DNA of 64,000 bases from Martelella sp. NC20 (GTDB lineage Bacteria > Pseudomonadota > Alphaproteobacteria > Rhizobiales > Rhizobiaceae). Positions 30,250 to 39,435 of the stretch are shown here, piece after piece. Where the stretch lies: contig NZ_CP054861.1 in assembly GCF_013459645.1 (NCBI RefSeq), positions 1,042,001-1,106,000 on the forward strand. The letters are read 5' to 3'. The notes beneath the pieces are model-generated. The model saw only the letters and a list, made by a program, of their open reading frames with translations. It did no database searches and had not been told where the DNA came from. Position numbers and translations under genes: made by a program. Within the stretch, counting starts at the first letter, position 1. The number at the start of each line of letters is the position of its first letter.

Positions 30250-31752
30250 TCACTTCAGTTCGGCGTCGAACCAGGCGATGAAAGCGGCCTGCTCGGCGTC
30301 GCTCAGATGCAGGCGGTGCTTGGTGCGCCGCCACAGCACGTCCTCGGCGGTGCGGGCCCATTCGTTTTCGGCAAGATAGCGGGCCTCGGCCTCGTAGAGA
30401 TTGCCGCCGAAATGGCGGCCAAGCGCCGCAAGGCCGTCAGCCGATCCGACGATCTTTGCAATCGCCGTGCCATAAAGCCGGCCATAATGGCGGCGCAGTG
30501 CCGCCGGCATCCACGGATAATCGGTCTTCATCCTGTCGCGGAACGCCTCGTAATCGGCGTTTTCGATATCGCCGCCGGGCAGCGGCGCGCTGTCGGTCCA
30601 GTCGCCGCCCATGTCGGGGAAGAATTTCGTAAGCTTGTGCATGCCGCGCTCGGCAAGCTCGCGGAACGTGGTGATCTTGCCGCCGAACACATTGAGCATC
30701 GGCGCGCCGCCGGTCTCGTCGAGATCGAACACATAGTCGCGGGTCACGGCCGAAGGATTGCCCTTGCCGTCATCGAACAGCGGGCGAACGCCAGAGAAGG
30801 TTTCCTCGACATCATCGCGACGCAGTTTCTGCTTGAAATAGCGATTGACGACATCGAGCAGGTACTGGACCTCGCTTTCGTCGGCGCTGACCTCCTCGGC
30901 CCTGCCTTCATAGGCGATGTCGGTGGTGCCGATCAGCGCCTTGTTGCCCTCATAGGCATTGATGAAGATCACCCGCTTGTCGTGATTCTGGACCAGATAG
31001 CTGTGCGGCCCCTCCCAGAATTTCTCGGTGATGATATGGCTACCCTTGACGAGGCGGACATTGCGGCTGGAATTGGAGCCGGCAACGCGGCGCACCACGT
31101 CATTCACCCAGGGACCCGCCGCATTGACGAGAATTTTCGCCCGGAAGGTTCTGGCCTCACCGGTCATCATATCCTTCGTCTCGATGGTCCAGCCGCCATC
31201 CTCGCGCCGTGCGGAAAGACAGGGCGTGCGGGTCAGCACGGTTGCGCCCTTGCGGGCGGCATCGACCGCGTTCAGCACCACCAGCCGGGCATCATCCACC
31301 CAGCAATCCGAATACTCAAAACCACGGGTATATTTGTCGATGAGCGGCGCGCCGACAGGATCGCGCTTCAGATCGAGCACCCGTGTGCCGGGCAGCTTCT
31401 TGCGGCCGCCGAGATGGTCGTAGAGGAACAGGCCGAGCCGGACCAGCCAGGCCGGCCGGTCATCCGGCGAATGCGGCAGCACGAAGCGCAGCGGCCAGAT
31501 GATGTGGGGCGCGTTGTTCATCAGCACTTCCCGCTCGATCAGCGCTTCGCGCACCAGCCGGAACTCGTAATATTCGAGATAGCGCAGGCCGCCATGGACC
31601 AGCTTGCCGGAGCGCGACGAGGTGCCCTCGGCAAGGTCGTCCTTTTCGCACAGCACCACCGAAAGGCCGCGGCCCGCAGCATCGCGGGCGATGCCTGCGC
31701 CGTTGATCCCGCCGCCAATCACAAACAGATCGATCATCCCGGCTTCGCTCAT
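30250..31752 (-). CDS. eryB: Erythritol-phosphate dehydrogenase, GlpD family
   Basis: A 500-residue FAD enzyme of the glycerol-3-phosphate dehydrogenase (GlpD) family. VIGGGINGAGIARDAAGRG is the FAD-binding fold. TSSRSGKLVHGGLRYLEYYEF, NAAGPWVNDVV and GGKITTFRELAE are GlpD-family hallmarks. Between an EryA-type kinase and EryC, the expected role is oxidation of D-erythritol 1-phosphate to D-erythrulose 1-phosphate at the membrane, feeding electrons to quinone. Start overlaps the eryA stop (ATGA). Confidence 0.87.
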   Translation of the reverse strand: MSEAGMIDLFVIGGGINGAGIARDAAGRGLSVVLCEKDDLAEGTSSRSGKLVHGGLRYLEYYEFRLVREALIEREVLMNNAPHIIWPLRFVLPHSPDDRPAWLVRLGLFLYDHLGGRKKLPGTRVLDLKRDPVGAPLIDKYTRGFEYSDCWVDDARLVVLNAVDAARKGATVLTRTPCLSARREDGGWTIETKDMMTGEARTFRAKILVNAAGPWVNDVVRRVAGSNSSRNVRLVKGSHIITEKFWEGPHSYLVQNHDKRVIFINAYEGNKALIGTTDIAYEGRAEEVSADESEVQYLLDVVNRYFKQKLRRDDVEETFSGVRPLFDDGKGNPSAVTRDYVFDLDETGGAPMLNVFGGKITTFRELAERGMHKLTKFFPDMGGDWTDSAPLPGGDIENADYEAFRDRMKTDYPWMPAALRRHYGRLYGTAIAKIVGSADGLAALGRHFGGNLYEAEARYLAENEWARTAEDVLWRRTKHRLHLSDAEQAAFIAWFDAELK

Positions 31753-33374
31753 TTCGCATTCCTTTCATCGGCGGCGGCATCTGCCGCGCCCTCGCGTTCG
31801 GCGCGCCGATCCCGCGCCATCGCATTCCAGATCGGTTCCAGCGCGCGGCGGGCGGCGGCATAGGTCGGATAGCGCCGCGCATAAAGCGCCGTCGCCGCCG
31901 GGTCGGGGCGCTCGGCCTCGCCCAGAAGTGGCGTCACCCATTCGCCGATGCAGCGCTCCATGTCGGGATAGACGCCGATCGCGACCGCGGCCATCATCGC
32001 AGCGCCCGCGGCACCCGCTTCCTCGCGCCCGGAGACCCGGACCGGCGCACCGATCGCAGCCGACAATACGCCGCGCAGGCCCCGCGAACGGGCGGCCCCG
32101 CCGGTCAGGCGCAGTTCGCCCGGCATCTCGCCCATTTCGGCGTAGCAATCGCGCGCCGCCATCGCGAGGCCTTCGACCACGGCGCCGACGAGATCGGGGA
32201 ACCGGTGCGCGGCGGAAAGGCCGATAAAGCCCGCCCGGGCATCGGCGTTGATGAACGGCCCGCGCTCGCCGGCCTCGGAAATATAGGGGTGATAGAGCAG
32301 CGAGCCCGCTTGCGCATGCGCCAGCCATTCGTCGATCTTCGACACCATGTCGCGATGGGAGACGTCGACGCCCATGTCTGCCAGCAGATCGCGGCCGACA
32401 TCGAGCACCCAGTCGATGTTCAGCGTCGCCGCCATATTGGTCTGGACCTGGGTGACCATGTCGGGAACCGGCAGGGCGATCACATAGCCGGTATTGTCGT
32501 CGTTGAGCTTAACGCCCGAGGCGTGCACCGCGCGCATATGCACCCCGGTGGAACCGACGGTGGAGCAGGCGGTGCCGCTATCGCCGGTATAGACGCCGGC
32601 GCCAAGCGCGGTCATGACCATGTCGACAAAGCCGAGGCTGACCGGCGTTCCGGCCAGAAGCCCGGTCTCCTTGGCCGCTTCCGGGCTCAGCGGGTGCGTG
32701 GTCTTCGTGCCATCGACGATTTCGGGCAGAAGATGCCGGAAATCGCGAAGGCCAAGCGCCTCGATGACGGCATCGTCATAGGCGCGGTTGCGGAAATTGC
32801 CGAAGGTGAAGCTCGCCTCGGAGGGATCGGTCGCCCGCTCGCCGGTGAGATTGAGATAGAGCCAGTCCTTGCAATGCAGCGCTACCACGGCATTGGCCAG
32901 AAGCTCCGGCCTTGTGCGCGCCATATGCGCCATCTGGGCGCCCTGCTGACAGGTATTGAGGCCGGTGCCGGTCGCCTCGAACCGCGCGCGCTCACCGGGA
33001 CCGCTGTTCAGGCGATCGACGGTCGACGCGGCACGGGCGTCGAGCCACAGCCAGGCGTCGCCGACCGGCCTGTTGTCGCTGCCGGCAAGCCAGGTGCCGT
33101 CGCCCTGCCCGGTGACGGCAATCGCGGCGGTGCGGGTGGCAAGCCGCTCGACCTTTTCGCCAAGTTGCCTGAGCGCTTGCGCGCAATCCAGCCAGGTTTC
33201 TTCCATCGACTGGGTCGCGGACCCGTCGTTTCCGGTGCGGTAGCGGTTCTTGACCGCCGCCTCCGCAAGCTGCCTGCCGGCAAGATCGAAGGCGACCGCC
33301 TTGATCACCGAGGTGCCGGCATCGATGCCGATGAGAATGTCGCCGCCGCGATCGGCATGTCCCTGATTGGCCAT
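31749..33374 (-). CDS. eryA: Erythritol kinase, FGGY family
   Basis: A 541-residue FGGY-family carbohydrate kinase. LIGIDAGTSVIKAVAFDLAG is the N-terminal phosphate-binding motif. VTGQGDGTWLAG and the C-terminal ELRLTGGAARSRGLRGVLSAAIG with a Gly-rich ATP loop define the two domains. Length and SDTGTACSTVGSTG-type substrate loop fit EryA, which phosphorylates erythritol. It stands second in eryD-eryA-eryB-eryC, 14 nt after eryD. The C-terminal 20 residues are Ala, Arg and Glu rich. Confidence 0.86.
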   Translation of the reverse strand: MANQGHADRGGDILIGIDAGTSVIKAVAFDLAGRQLAEAAVKNRYRTGNDGSATQSMEETWLDCAQALRQLGEKVERLATRTAAIAVTGQGDGTWLAGSDNRPVGDAWLWLDARAASTVDRLNSGPGERARFEATGTGLNTCQQGAQMAHMARTRPELLANAVVALHCKDWLYLNLTGERATDPSEASFTFGNFRNRAYDDAVIEALGLRDFRHLLPEIVDGTKTTHPLSPEAAKETGLLAGTPVSLGFVDMVMTALGAGVYTGDSGTACSTVGSTGVHMRAVHASGVKLNDDNTGYVIALPVPDMVTQVQTNMAATLNIDWVLDVGRDLLADMGVDVSHRDMVSKIDEWLAHAQAGSLLYHPYISEAGERGPFINADARAGFIGLSAAHRFPDLVGAVVEGLAMAARDCYAEMGEMPGELRLTGGAARSRGLRGVLSAAIGAPVRVSGREEAGAAGAAMMAAVAIGVYPDMERCIGEWVTPLLGEAERPDPAATALYARRYPTYAAARRALEPIWNAMARDRRAEREGAADAAADERNAK

Positions 33375-33388
33375 ATCCGATGCCTCCC

Positions 33389-34354
33389 TTACCCGAACCT
33401 GCCGTCCGATAGCGCTGCGGCCGTCGCCTCGTCGGTGATCAGACCGCTGATCGTACCGCTGCGCAGCACGGCGGCGATCGCATTGAGTTTTTCCTCGCCG
33501 CCGGCGATCGCGACGATCCGGCGTTTGCCCAGCGCCCTGATATCGAGCGACACGGTGCGGGCCGAAAGCGATGTCTCCACAAGCTGACCGTCGCGGTCGA
33601 AAAAGTGGCCGAGCACCTCGCCCGCGCCGCCGCGTTCCTCAACCTCGCCGATCTCGGCGACATCGATCATGTGCGACGCGACCAGTTGAGCGCCCGGATT
33701 GGCGGTGCCGATGCCGACCAGCATCAGATCGGAACGGGCGGCCAGATCGATCACCTGCGACACGCCGCGCTGGGCGAGAAACACCTCGCGGTCGGCGGCG
33801 GTGTTGGCGAAGAACGGGATCGGCATCACATAGGCCGACGCGCCGGTCTTTTCAGCAAGCCGGTGGATGACGTCATGCGGATTGGCGGCGTAGTTGCGGG
33901 TAAGCCCGCCCATCAGCGAAACGAAACGTACGCCATTGGCCGAGATCCGCGGCAGCGCGGCAACCGCGCTCGACAACGTTCTGCCATGACCGACGCCGAT
34001 CACTTCCGAGCGCTCGGATTCGATTTCCTGGCGGATGAAGCGCGCGCCGGCAATGCCGAGCGCCCTGAGCGGCATGCCGCGCTCGCCGAGATCGGGCACG
34101 ACCTCGCAATGCGCCAGGCCGAATTCTTCCGAGAGCCGCGTTTCAAGCGCGACGCATTCGGCGACATCGCCGTCGATCGACACCTTCACCGCCCCGCTCT
34201 GATTGGCCCAGGCGATCAGCCGATGGGCCTTGACGGTGGAAATGTCCAGACGCGTTGCGACCTCGGCCTGCGTCAGCCCGCCGCCGTAATGAAGCCACGC
34301 GGCGCGCAGCGCCAGACTCTCGTCAAAATCGCGCCGTCGACCCGCTCGCGCCAT
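33389..34354 (-). CDS. eryD: Erythritol operon regulator EryD, SorC/DeoR-type
   Basis: A 321-residue sugar-binding regulator of the SorC family. An N-terminal helix-turn-helix lies at about residues 27-47 (TQAEVATRLDISTVKAHRLI). The C-terminal SorC sugar-phosphate domain includes VIGVGHGRTLSSAVAAL and VGIGTANPGAQL. EryD represses the ery operon in Brucella and rhizobia and is released by erythritol or its phosphate. Here it is the first gene of the operon, not the last as in Brucella eryABCD. It is divergent from the transporter genes at 34827. Confidence 0.85.
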   Translation of the reverse strand: MARAGRRRDFDESLALRAAWLHYGGGLTQAEVATRLDISTVKAHRLIAWANQSGAVKVSIDGDVAECVALETRLSEEFGLAHCEVVPDLGERGMPLRALGIAGARFIRQEIESERSEVIGVGHGRTLSSAVAALPRISANGVRFVSLMGGLTRNYAANPHDVIHRLAEKTGASAYVMPIPFFANTAADREVFLAQRGVSQVIDLAARSDLMLVGIGTANPGAQLVASHMIDVAEIGEVEERGGAGEVLGHFFDRDGQLVETSLSARTVSLDIRALGKRRIVAIAGGEEKLNAIAAVLRSGTISGLITDEATAAALSDGRFG

Positions 34355-34826
34355 GCTTTCTCCCTTTTCTGTAATTTTTTATGTTTATGGCAATTTATTT
34401 CATCAGTACGGCGATCTGTCAATGAAGCAAGCCCTTTGTGCCCGTCGTCCTGCCCTGTCGCGCCGGCATTGGAACATTGACAAATAGCCGCCGGAATATC
34501 ATAGGCTACATGGGCTTTATCCGGCTTCGGTTCGCCACCCGACAAGCTGGTCACGATCAGAGTGATTGACAGCCAAGTTTAATTATAACATAGTTTGCCG
34601 AATAGATAACACAGCGATAACATGAATTGTTATCTGTGGCCGCCGGGATCGCCGGCCAATGCCGATGCAGCGGGAGGACGTTGCGGAGGGAGGCCACCAG
34701 GGAGGATCGTCGTGATACAAACATTGCCATCGCTGTACCGCGCCCGCCCTCCGGCGCCGCTCTCCGGCTGCAGGTCCTTCCGCGCGCGTCCATTTCCAAA
34801 GTCCAGGTTCTGAAGGTCATCGCTTC
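34355..34826. promoter_or_regulatory. Divergent promoter region of eryDABC and the transporter operon
   Basis: This 472-bp gap has no gene. On the minus strand a TTGACA (34422-34417) lies 63 bp before eryD. On the plus side, GATAACA occurs at 34605-34611 and 34616-34622, spaced 11 bp, and TGTTATC at 34628-34634. The last two form GATAACA-N5-TGTTATC, a 19-bp perfect inverted repeat. TGTTATCT also occurs at 46522-46529 upstream of eryR, hinting at common control. Confidence 0.55.
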
Positions 34827-35495
34827 ATGAGTGCACAAACGACATCTCAATCTTCTGGCCATTCCGCCCGGCCGCGCGGCTCGAAACTGCCGATGATCAT
34901 CGGTTCGCTCGCGATCGTGGTGGTCATTGCCGCGATGGCCCTCGACACCAAGGTGGTCCTTATCGGCACGGCCGAGCACGTGACGGAAGACGGGTTTTCG
35001 GCGGAGACCTTCGGCGCCGAGAATTTCCCCGAGGTTCAGAAAAGCGTCGAGGACCGGGCCGTGGATGCGGCAACGCTTGCAAGCGATATTGCCGCTGACA
35101 AGGGCGCCGCGATCGAAAAATACGGCGTCAAGGCCGGGATCGGCGCGGTCATGCCCGTCAGCTTCACCGGCGTTGCGGGCGAGGCCAAGGGCGGCATCTA
35201 CCCCGTCACCGTGGACGGCGTGCCCGACGACATCACCATCCGGGTCCAGACCGGCCCGGCCATCAACGGCACCGACCTGCGCGATGCCACCGGCACGATC
35301 GCCTTCGGCCAGTTCAAGAACCAGATCGAATATCAGGATGCCGGTTCCGCGCTCAACAACGAGATGAAGAAGGCGGTGCTCGCCGATATCGACACCGCTT
35401 CCCTTTCCGGCAAGACGATCACCGTCACCGGCGTCTTCAAGCTGATCAATCCGAAGAACTGGCTGGTCACCCCGGTGGAGATGAGCGTAAAATGA
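34827..35495 (+). CDS. DUF2291 family protein, head of the first Rbs-type transporter operon
   Basis: A 222-residue protein of the DUF2291 type. One membrane-anchor helix lies at about residues 23-40 (MIIGSLAIVVVIAAMALD) and the rest is periplasmic. The family block IRVQTGPAINGTDLRDATGTIAFGQFKNQIEYQDAGSALN is shared with the second DUF2291 protein at 55392-56030. Unlike that one it has no lipobox, so it is held by an uncleaved N-terminal helix. The stop overlaps the ATPase start (ATGA). The family is repeatedly found with ribose-type ABC importers but its function is not known. Confidence 0.8.
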   Translation: MSAQTTSQSSGHSARPRGSKLPMIIGSLAIVVVIAAMALDTKVVLIGTAEHVTEDGFSAETFGAENFPEVQKSVEDRAVDAATLASDIAADKGAAIEKYGVKAGIGAVMPVSFTGVAGEAKGGIYPVTVDGVPDDITIRVQTGPAINGTDLRDATGTIAFGQFKNQIEYQDAGSALNNEMKKAVLADIDTASLSGKTITVTGVFKLINPKNWLVTPVEMSVK

Positions 35496-37045
35496 CCACG
35501 ACCTCCGACACCACCTCTCCTGGTCAGCGCAGCAAGGCCGAAATCGTCCTCGCCGCCCGCAACATCGCCAAGTCCTACGGCAATATCCATGCCCTGAAGG
35601 GCGTCAATTTCGACGTCCACTACGGCAGCGTCACCACGCTTTTCGGTGAAAACGGCGCCGGAAAATCGACGCTGATGAAGGTTCTGTCCGGCATCGTGCG
35701 CCCCACCTCCGGCGAGATCATTCTTGACGGTGCGCCGGTGAGCTTCACCTCGGCAGCCGATGCGGCCTCAAATGGCATTTCGATCATTCACCAGGAATTG
35801 AGCCTCGCGCCCAATATGAGCGTGCGCGACAATATCTTCATGGGCCGCGAGATCCGGTCCGCGACCGGCGTGGATTTCGCCGAGGAAGAGCGGCAGACCC
35901 GCAGACTGATGGAGGAGCTGGAGGAAGACATCGACCCGCTGACGCCGGTCGAGGATTTGCGTCTCGGCCAGCAGCAGATCGTCGAGATCGCCCGGGCGCT
36001 CTCGGTCAATTCCCGCATCCTGATCATGGACGAGCCGACCTCGGCGCTCAGCGCCTCGGAGGTCGAGGTGCTGTTCAAGGTGATCGCGGACCTGAAAAGC
36101 CGGGGCGTCTCGATCGTCTACATTTCGCACCACCTGGAAGAAGCGCTGCAGATCACCGACCATGCCGTGGTTCTGCGCGACGGCGCCATGACCGCGTTCG
36201 GCGAGCGCAAGGACATCGATCTCGAATGGATCGTGCGCAACATGGTCGGCGACAATTTCGACCTCGGCTCGCCACCGACCGGTTACGAGTTCGGCGCGGC
36301 GCTGCTGTCGCTGCGCGGCCTCTGCGTCGAGGATGCCTCGGGCACCGGTCGGCTTGCCGTCGATCATCTGTCGCTCGACCTGCGCGCCGGCGAGATCGTC
36401 TGCATCTACGGGCTGATGGGCGCCGGACGCACCGAAATGCTGGAATGCGTCGCAGGCCGCAGCCGCAGCGTCGGCGGCGAAATCCTTCTCCACGGCGAGG
36501 ACGTGTCGGGTCTCAGCATTGCCGAGCGGATCGAGGCCGGGCTGGTGCTGGTACCGGAAGACCGGCAGCGCGACGGGCTGGTGCAGACCATGACGGTCGG
36601 CCGCAATCTCTCGCTCGCCTCGATCCCGTCCTTCACCCGCCGGATCTTCACCTCCGGCAAGGCTGAGCGCAACATCATCGAGGGCGCGATCGACGATGTC
36701 CATATCAAGACCGATGGCGGCGGCGCGCCGATCGGGTCGCTTTCGGGCGGCAACCAGCAGAAGGTCGTGATCGGCAAGATGCTCGCAACCCATCCCGGCG
36801 TGATGCTGCTCGACGAACCGTCCCGCGGCATCGATATCGGCGCCAAGGCGGAGGTCTTCCGGCTTCTCGGCGAGCGCGCCGAGCGCGGGCTTGCGGTGCT
36901 GTATTCCACCTCGGAAGTCGGCGAGTGCTTCAGCGTCGCCCATCGCATCATCGTCATGGCGCGCGGGCAGATCGTCGCCGAGTTCGATCCGTCGGTATCC
37001 AAAGAGGAAATCATGGCCGCATCCGGCGAAGCCGTGGCCGCGTGA
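35492..37045 (+). CDS. eryE: Sugar ABC transporter ATPase, RbsA-type (probable erythritol importer)
   Basis: A 517-residue double-ATPase of the carbohydrate uptake CUT2 class. First domain: Walker A GENGAGKSTLMK, signature LRLGQQQIVEIA, Walker B ILIMDEPTSAL. Second domain: degenerate GLMGAGRTEM, signature LSGGNQQKVVIG, VMLLDEPSRGID. This asymmetry is normal for RbsA-type proteins. Coupled to the DUF2291 gene upstream and followed by permease and binding protein. Divergence from eryDABC suggests erythritol as substrate, as for EryEFG in Rhizobium; the assignment is from context. Confidence 0.87.
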   Translation: MTTTSDTTSPGQRSKAEIVLAARNIAKSYGNIHALKGVNFDVHYGSVTTLFGENGAGKSTLMKVLSGIVRPTSGEIILDGAPVSFTSAADAASNGISIIHQELSLAPNMSVRDNIFMGREIRSATGVDFAEEERQTRRLMEELEEDIDPLTPVEDLRLGQQQIVEIARALSVNSRILIMDEPTSALSASEVEVLFKVIADLKSRGVSIVYISHHLEEALQITDHAVVLRDGAMTAFGERKDIDLEWIVRNMVGDNFDLGSPPTGYEFGAALLSLRGLCVEDASGTGRLAVDHLSLDLRAGEIVCIYGLMGAGRTEMLECVAGRSRSVGGEILLHGEDVSGLSIAERIEAGLVLVPEDRQRDGLVQTMTVGRNLSLASIPSFTRRIFTSGKAERNIIEGAIDDVHIKTDGGGAPIGSLSGGNQQKVVIGKMLATHPGVMLLDEPSRGIDIGAKAEVFRLLGERAERGLAVLYSTSEVGECFSVAHRIIVMARGQIVAEFDPSVSKEEIMAASGEAVAA

Positions 37046-37073
37046 TTTCAGCAAGCAATTTCGGAGCATGTCA

Positions 37074-38186
37074 ATGACCGACACACGTCAAGTTCAAAAA
37101 TCCTCCCGCTCCGGCCGGCGCAACGGCTTCAGCCTCGGACGCCTTTTGCTGGAAGGCCGCGCCTTCTTCGCGCTGATCGCGATCATCGTCGTGTTCTCGC
37201 TGCTGTCGCCGGTGTATCTTTCCACCAACAACTTCCTGATCATGTCGTCGCATGTGGCCATTTTCGGCCTGCTGGCGATCGGCATGCTGCTGGTGATCCT
37301 GACCGGCGGCATCGATCTTTCGGTCGGCTCGACGCTCGGGCTTGCGGGCTGCGTTGCCGGCTTCCTGATGCAGGGCGTCCAGCTCGACATGTTCGGCGTC
37401 GTGCTGTTTCCGCCGGTCTGGGTGGTGGTGATCCTCACCTGCGCCGTCGGCGCGCTGATCGGCGTCATCAACGGCGTGCTGATTGCCTTCTTCAAGGTGC
37501 CGGCCTTCGTGGCGACGCTTGGCCTGCTCTATGTCGCGCGCGGCGCGGCCCTGCTGATGACCAACGGGCTGACCTACAACAATCTCGGCGGCAAGCCGGA
37601 ACTCGGCAATACCGGTTTCGACTGGCTCGGCTTCAACCGGCTGTTCAACGTGCCGATCGGGGTGCTGGTGCTGGCCGTCGTCGCCATCATCTGCAGTATC
37701 CTGCTCACCCGCACCGCCTTCGGTCGCTGGGTCTATTCGACCGGCGGCAATGCCCGCGCGGCGGAGCTTTCGGGTGTGCCGGTCAAGCGCGTGACGGTGA
37801 TGGTCTATGTGCTTTCCGGCATCTGCGCCGCGATCGCCGGCCTTGTTCTGTCCTCGCAGCTGACCTCGGCCGGCCCGACCGCCGGCACCACCTACGAGCT
37901 GACCGCGATCGCCGCCGTCGTGATCGGCGGCGCGGCGCTCACCGGCGGGCGCGGCAATGTCCGCGGCACGCTGCTCGGCGCCTTCGTCATCGGCTTCCTG
38001 TCCGACGGTCTCGTGATCATCGGCGTATCGTCCTACTGGCAGACCGTGTTCACCGGCGCCGTCATCATTCTCGCGGTGCTGCTGAACAGCATCCAGTACG
38101 GCCGCCGTGCAAAGGCGAAGCCGTCCGAGCCGGACGCCGGCAACAATACCCCTTCCGCCGCGGGGGCCAAGACCACAACGGCTTGA
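37074..38186 (+). CDS. eryF: Sugar ABC transporter permease, RbsC-type (probable erythritol importer)
   Basis: A 370-residue CUT2 permease with about ten hydrophobic helices. GGIDLSVGSTLGLAG, FVATLGLLYVARGAALL and YSTGGNARAAELSGVPVKR (EAA-like coupling loop) are RbsC hallmarks, and VIGGAALTGGRGNVRGTLLGA lies near the end. I take ATG 37074 as the start because GGAG lies 7 nt upstream; an ATG 6 nt earlier is too close to it. The C-terminal tail (about residues 345-370) is hydrophilic. Confidence 0.87.
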   Translation: MTDTRQVQKSSRSGRRNGFSLGRLLLEGRAFFALIAIIVVFSLLSPVYLSTNNFLIMSSHVAIFGLLAIGMLLVILTGGIDLSVGSTLGLAGCVAGFLMQGVQLDMFGVVLFPPVWVVVILTCAVGALIGVINGVLIAFFKVPAFVATLGLLYVARGAALLMTNGLTYNNLGGKPELGNTGFDWLGFNRLFNVPIGVLVLAVVAIICSILLTRTAFGRWVYSTGGNARAAELSGVPVKRVTVMVYVLSGICAAIAGLVLSSQLTSAGPTAGTTYELTAIAAVVIGGAALTGGRGNVRGTLLGAFVIGFLSDGLVIIGVSSYWQTVFTGAVIILAVLLNSIQYGRRAKAKPSEPDAGNNTPSAAGAKTTTA

Positions 38187-38261
38187 TACAGCGCGGAAAC
38201 CCCGCCGGGCGACCGGCAAATGAGAAGCATGAATCCATTCAACCAAGGGAGAGAGAATATC

Positions 38262-39215
38262 ATGATCAACAAGAGACATTTTCTGATGACCATGGCAGCC
38301 GCCATCATCGCCGTTCCGTTCGGCGCGGGCGCGGCAATGGCCGACGGTCTGATCTCGATCATCGTCAACGACCCGTCCAACCCCTATTGGTACACGGAAG
38401 GCGAAGTGGCGAAGGCGGAAGCCGAAAGCCTCGGCTATTCGGCAAATGTTGCCGCCCACAAGGGTGACACCAACACCGAAAGCAACCTGATCGACACCGC
38501 CATCACCAACAAGGCCGTCGCGATCATTCTCGATCCGGCCAATGCCGACGGCTCGGTCGGCGCGGTGCGCAAGGCCGTCAATGCCGGCATTCCGGTGTTC
38601 CTGGTCAATGCCGAAATCAACCAGGAAGGCCTCGCCAAATCGCAGCTGGTCTCCAACAACGCCCAGGGCGCGGCCCTTGGCGCCATGCAGTGGGTGGAAG
38701 ATGTCGGCGACACCGGCAATTACGTCGAACTGTTCGGCGCGCCGTCCGACAACAACGCCCAGACCCGCTCCAACGGTTATGAAACCGTGCTGAGCCAGTA
38801 TCCGGATCTGGTCAAGGTCGGCCAGGACGTGGCCAACTGGGACCGTACCCAGGGCTATAACAAGATGCAGAGCCTGCTTCAGGCCCATCCCGACATCATC
38901 GGCGTCATCAGCGGCAATGACGAGATGGCGCTTGGCGCGGTTGCAGCACTCAAGGAAGCCGGTCGTTTGAAAGACGTGAAGGTCGGCGGCTTTGACGGCT
39001 CTCCGGATGCCGTCGACGCGATCAAGGCCGGCGAACTGGAATACACCGTGCTCCAGCCGGTCGCGATCTTCTCCAAGGAAGCCGTCAAGCAGGCGGATTC
39101 GTTCATCAAGACCGGCAGCACCGGCGTCGATGCCGAAAAGCAGCTGTTCGATTGCCTGCTGATCACCAAGGACAATGTCGGCGACTATACCGGCCCGTTC
39201 GTGCTGGCACAGTAA
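38262..39215 (+). CDS. eryG: Sugar ABC transporter substrate-binding protein, RbsB-type (probable erythritol binding)
   Basis: A 317-residue periplasmic binding protein of the ribose/galactose type. The signal peptide MINKRHFLMTMAAAIIAVPF ends near AMA (residue about 27). SIIVNDPSNPYWYTEGEVAKAEAESLGY opens the mature domain, ISGNDEMALGAVAAL and VGGFDGSPDAV are typical. AGGGAGAGAG precedes ATG 38262. It closes the transporter operon, with a hairpin just after the stop. Erythritol is the expected ligand from context only. Confidence 0.85.
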   Translation: MINKRHFLMTMAAAIIAVPFGAGAAMADGLISIIVNDPSNPYWYTEGEVAKAEAESLGYSANVAAHKGDTNTESNLIDTAITNKAVAIILDPANADGSVGAVRKAVNAGIPVFLVNAEINQEGLAKSQLVSNNAQGAALGAMQWVEDVGDTGNYVELFGAPSDNNAQTRSNGYETVLSQYPDLVKVGQDVANWDRTQGYNKMQSLLQAHPDIIGVISGNDEMALGAVAALKEAGRLKDVKVGGFDGSPDAVDAIKAGELEYTVLQPVAIFSKEAVKQADSFIKTGSTGVDAEKQLFDCLLITKDNVGDYTGPFVLAQ

Positions 39216-39226
39216 GGACGATGATG

Positions 39227-39252
39227 GAAGGGGCGCTCAAGGGCGCCCCTTC
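39227..39252 (+). terminator. Hairpin after the transporter operon
   Basis: GAAGGGGCGC and GCGCCCCTTC (39227-39236 and 39243-39252) form a 10-bp stem with a 6-nt loop, 12 nt after the stop. No clear U-run follows, so it may only stabilise the 3' end. Confidence 0.5.
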
Positions 39253-39276
39253 GATTGTTGAACAACCCCTCCGGGA

Positions 39277-39314
39277 GTGACCCTCGGGCTTGACCCGAGC
39301 ATGACGCTGAGGGG
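39277..39314. repeat. Single half-copy of the CGGGCTTGACCCGAGG repeat
   Basis: CCCTCGGGCTTGACCCGAG followed by CATGACGCTGAGGGG matches one arm of the large inverted repeats at 18311 and 22061. The partner arm is missing here. Confidence 0.7.
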
Positions 39315-39435
39315 CTGGGGACATTGGCAATCGTCCGACAGCGGCCGGCCGGCATATTTGCATTCACTCTCGCGCCGCCGCTGCCTATAAGGATTTCCTT
39401 CAGCCGCAGGAATGATGCCGCCTACAGGAACGAGA

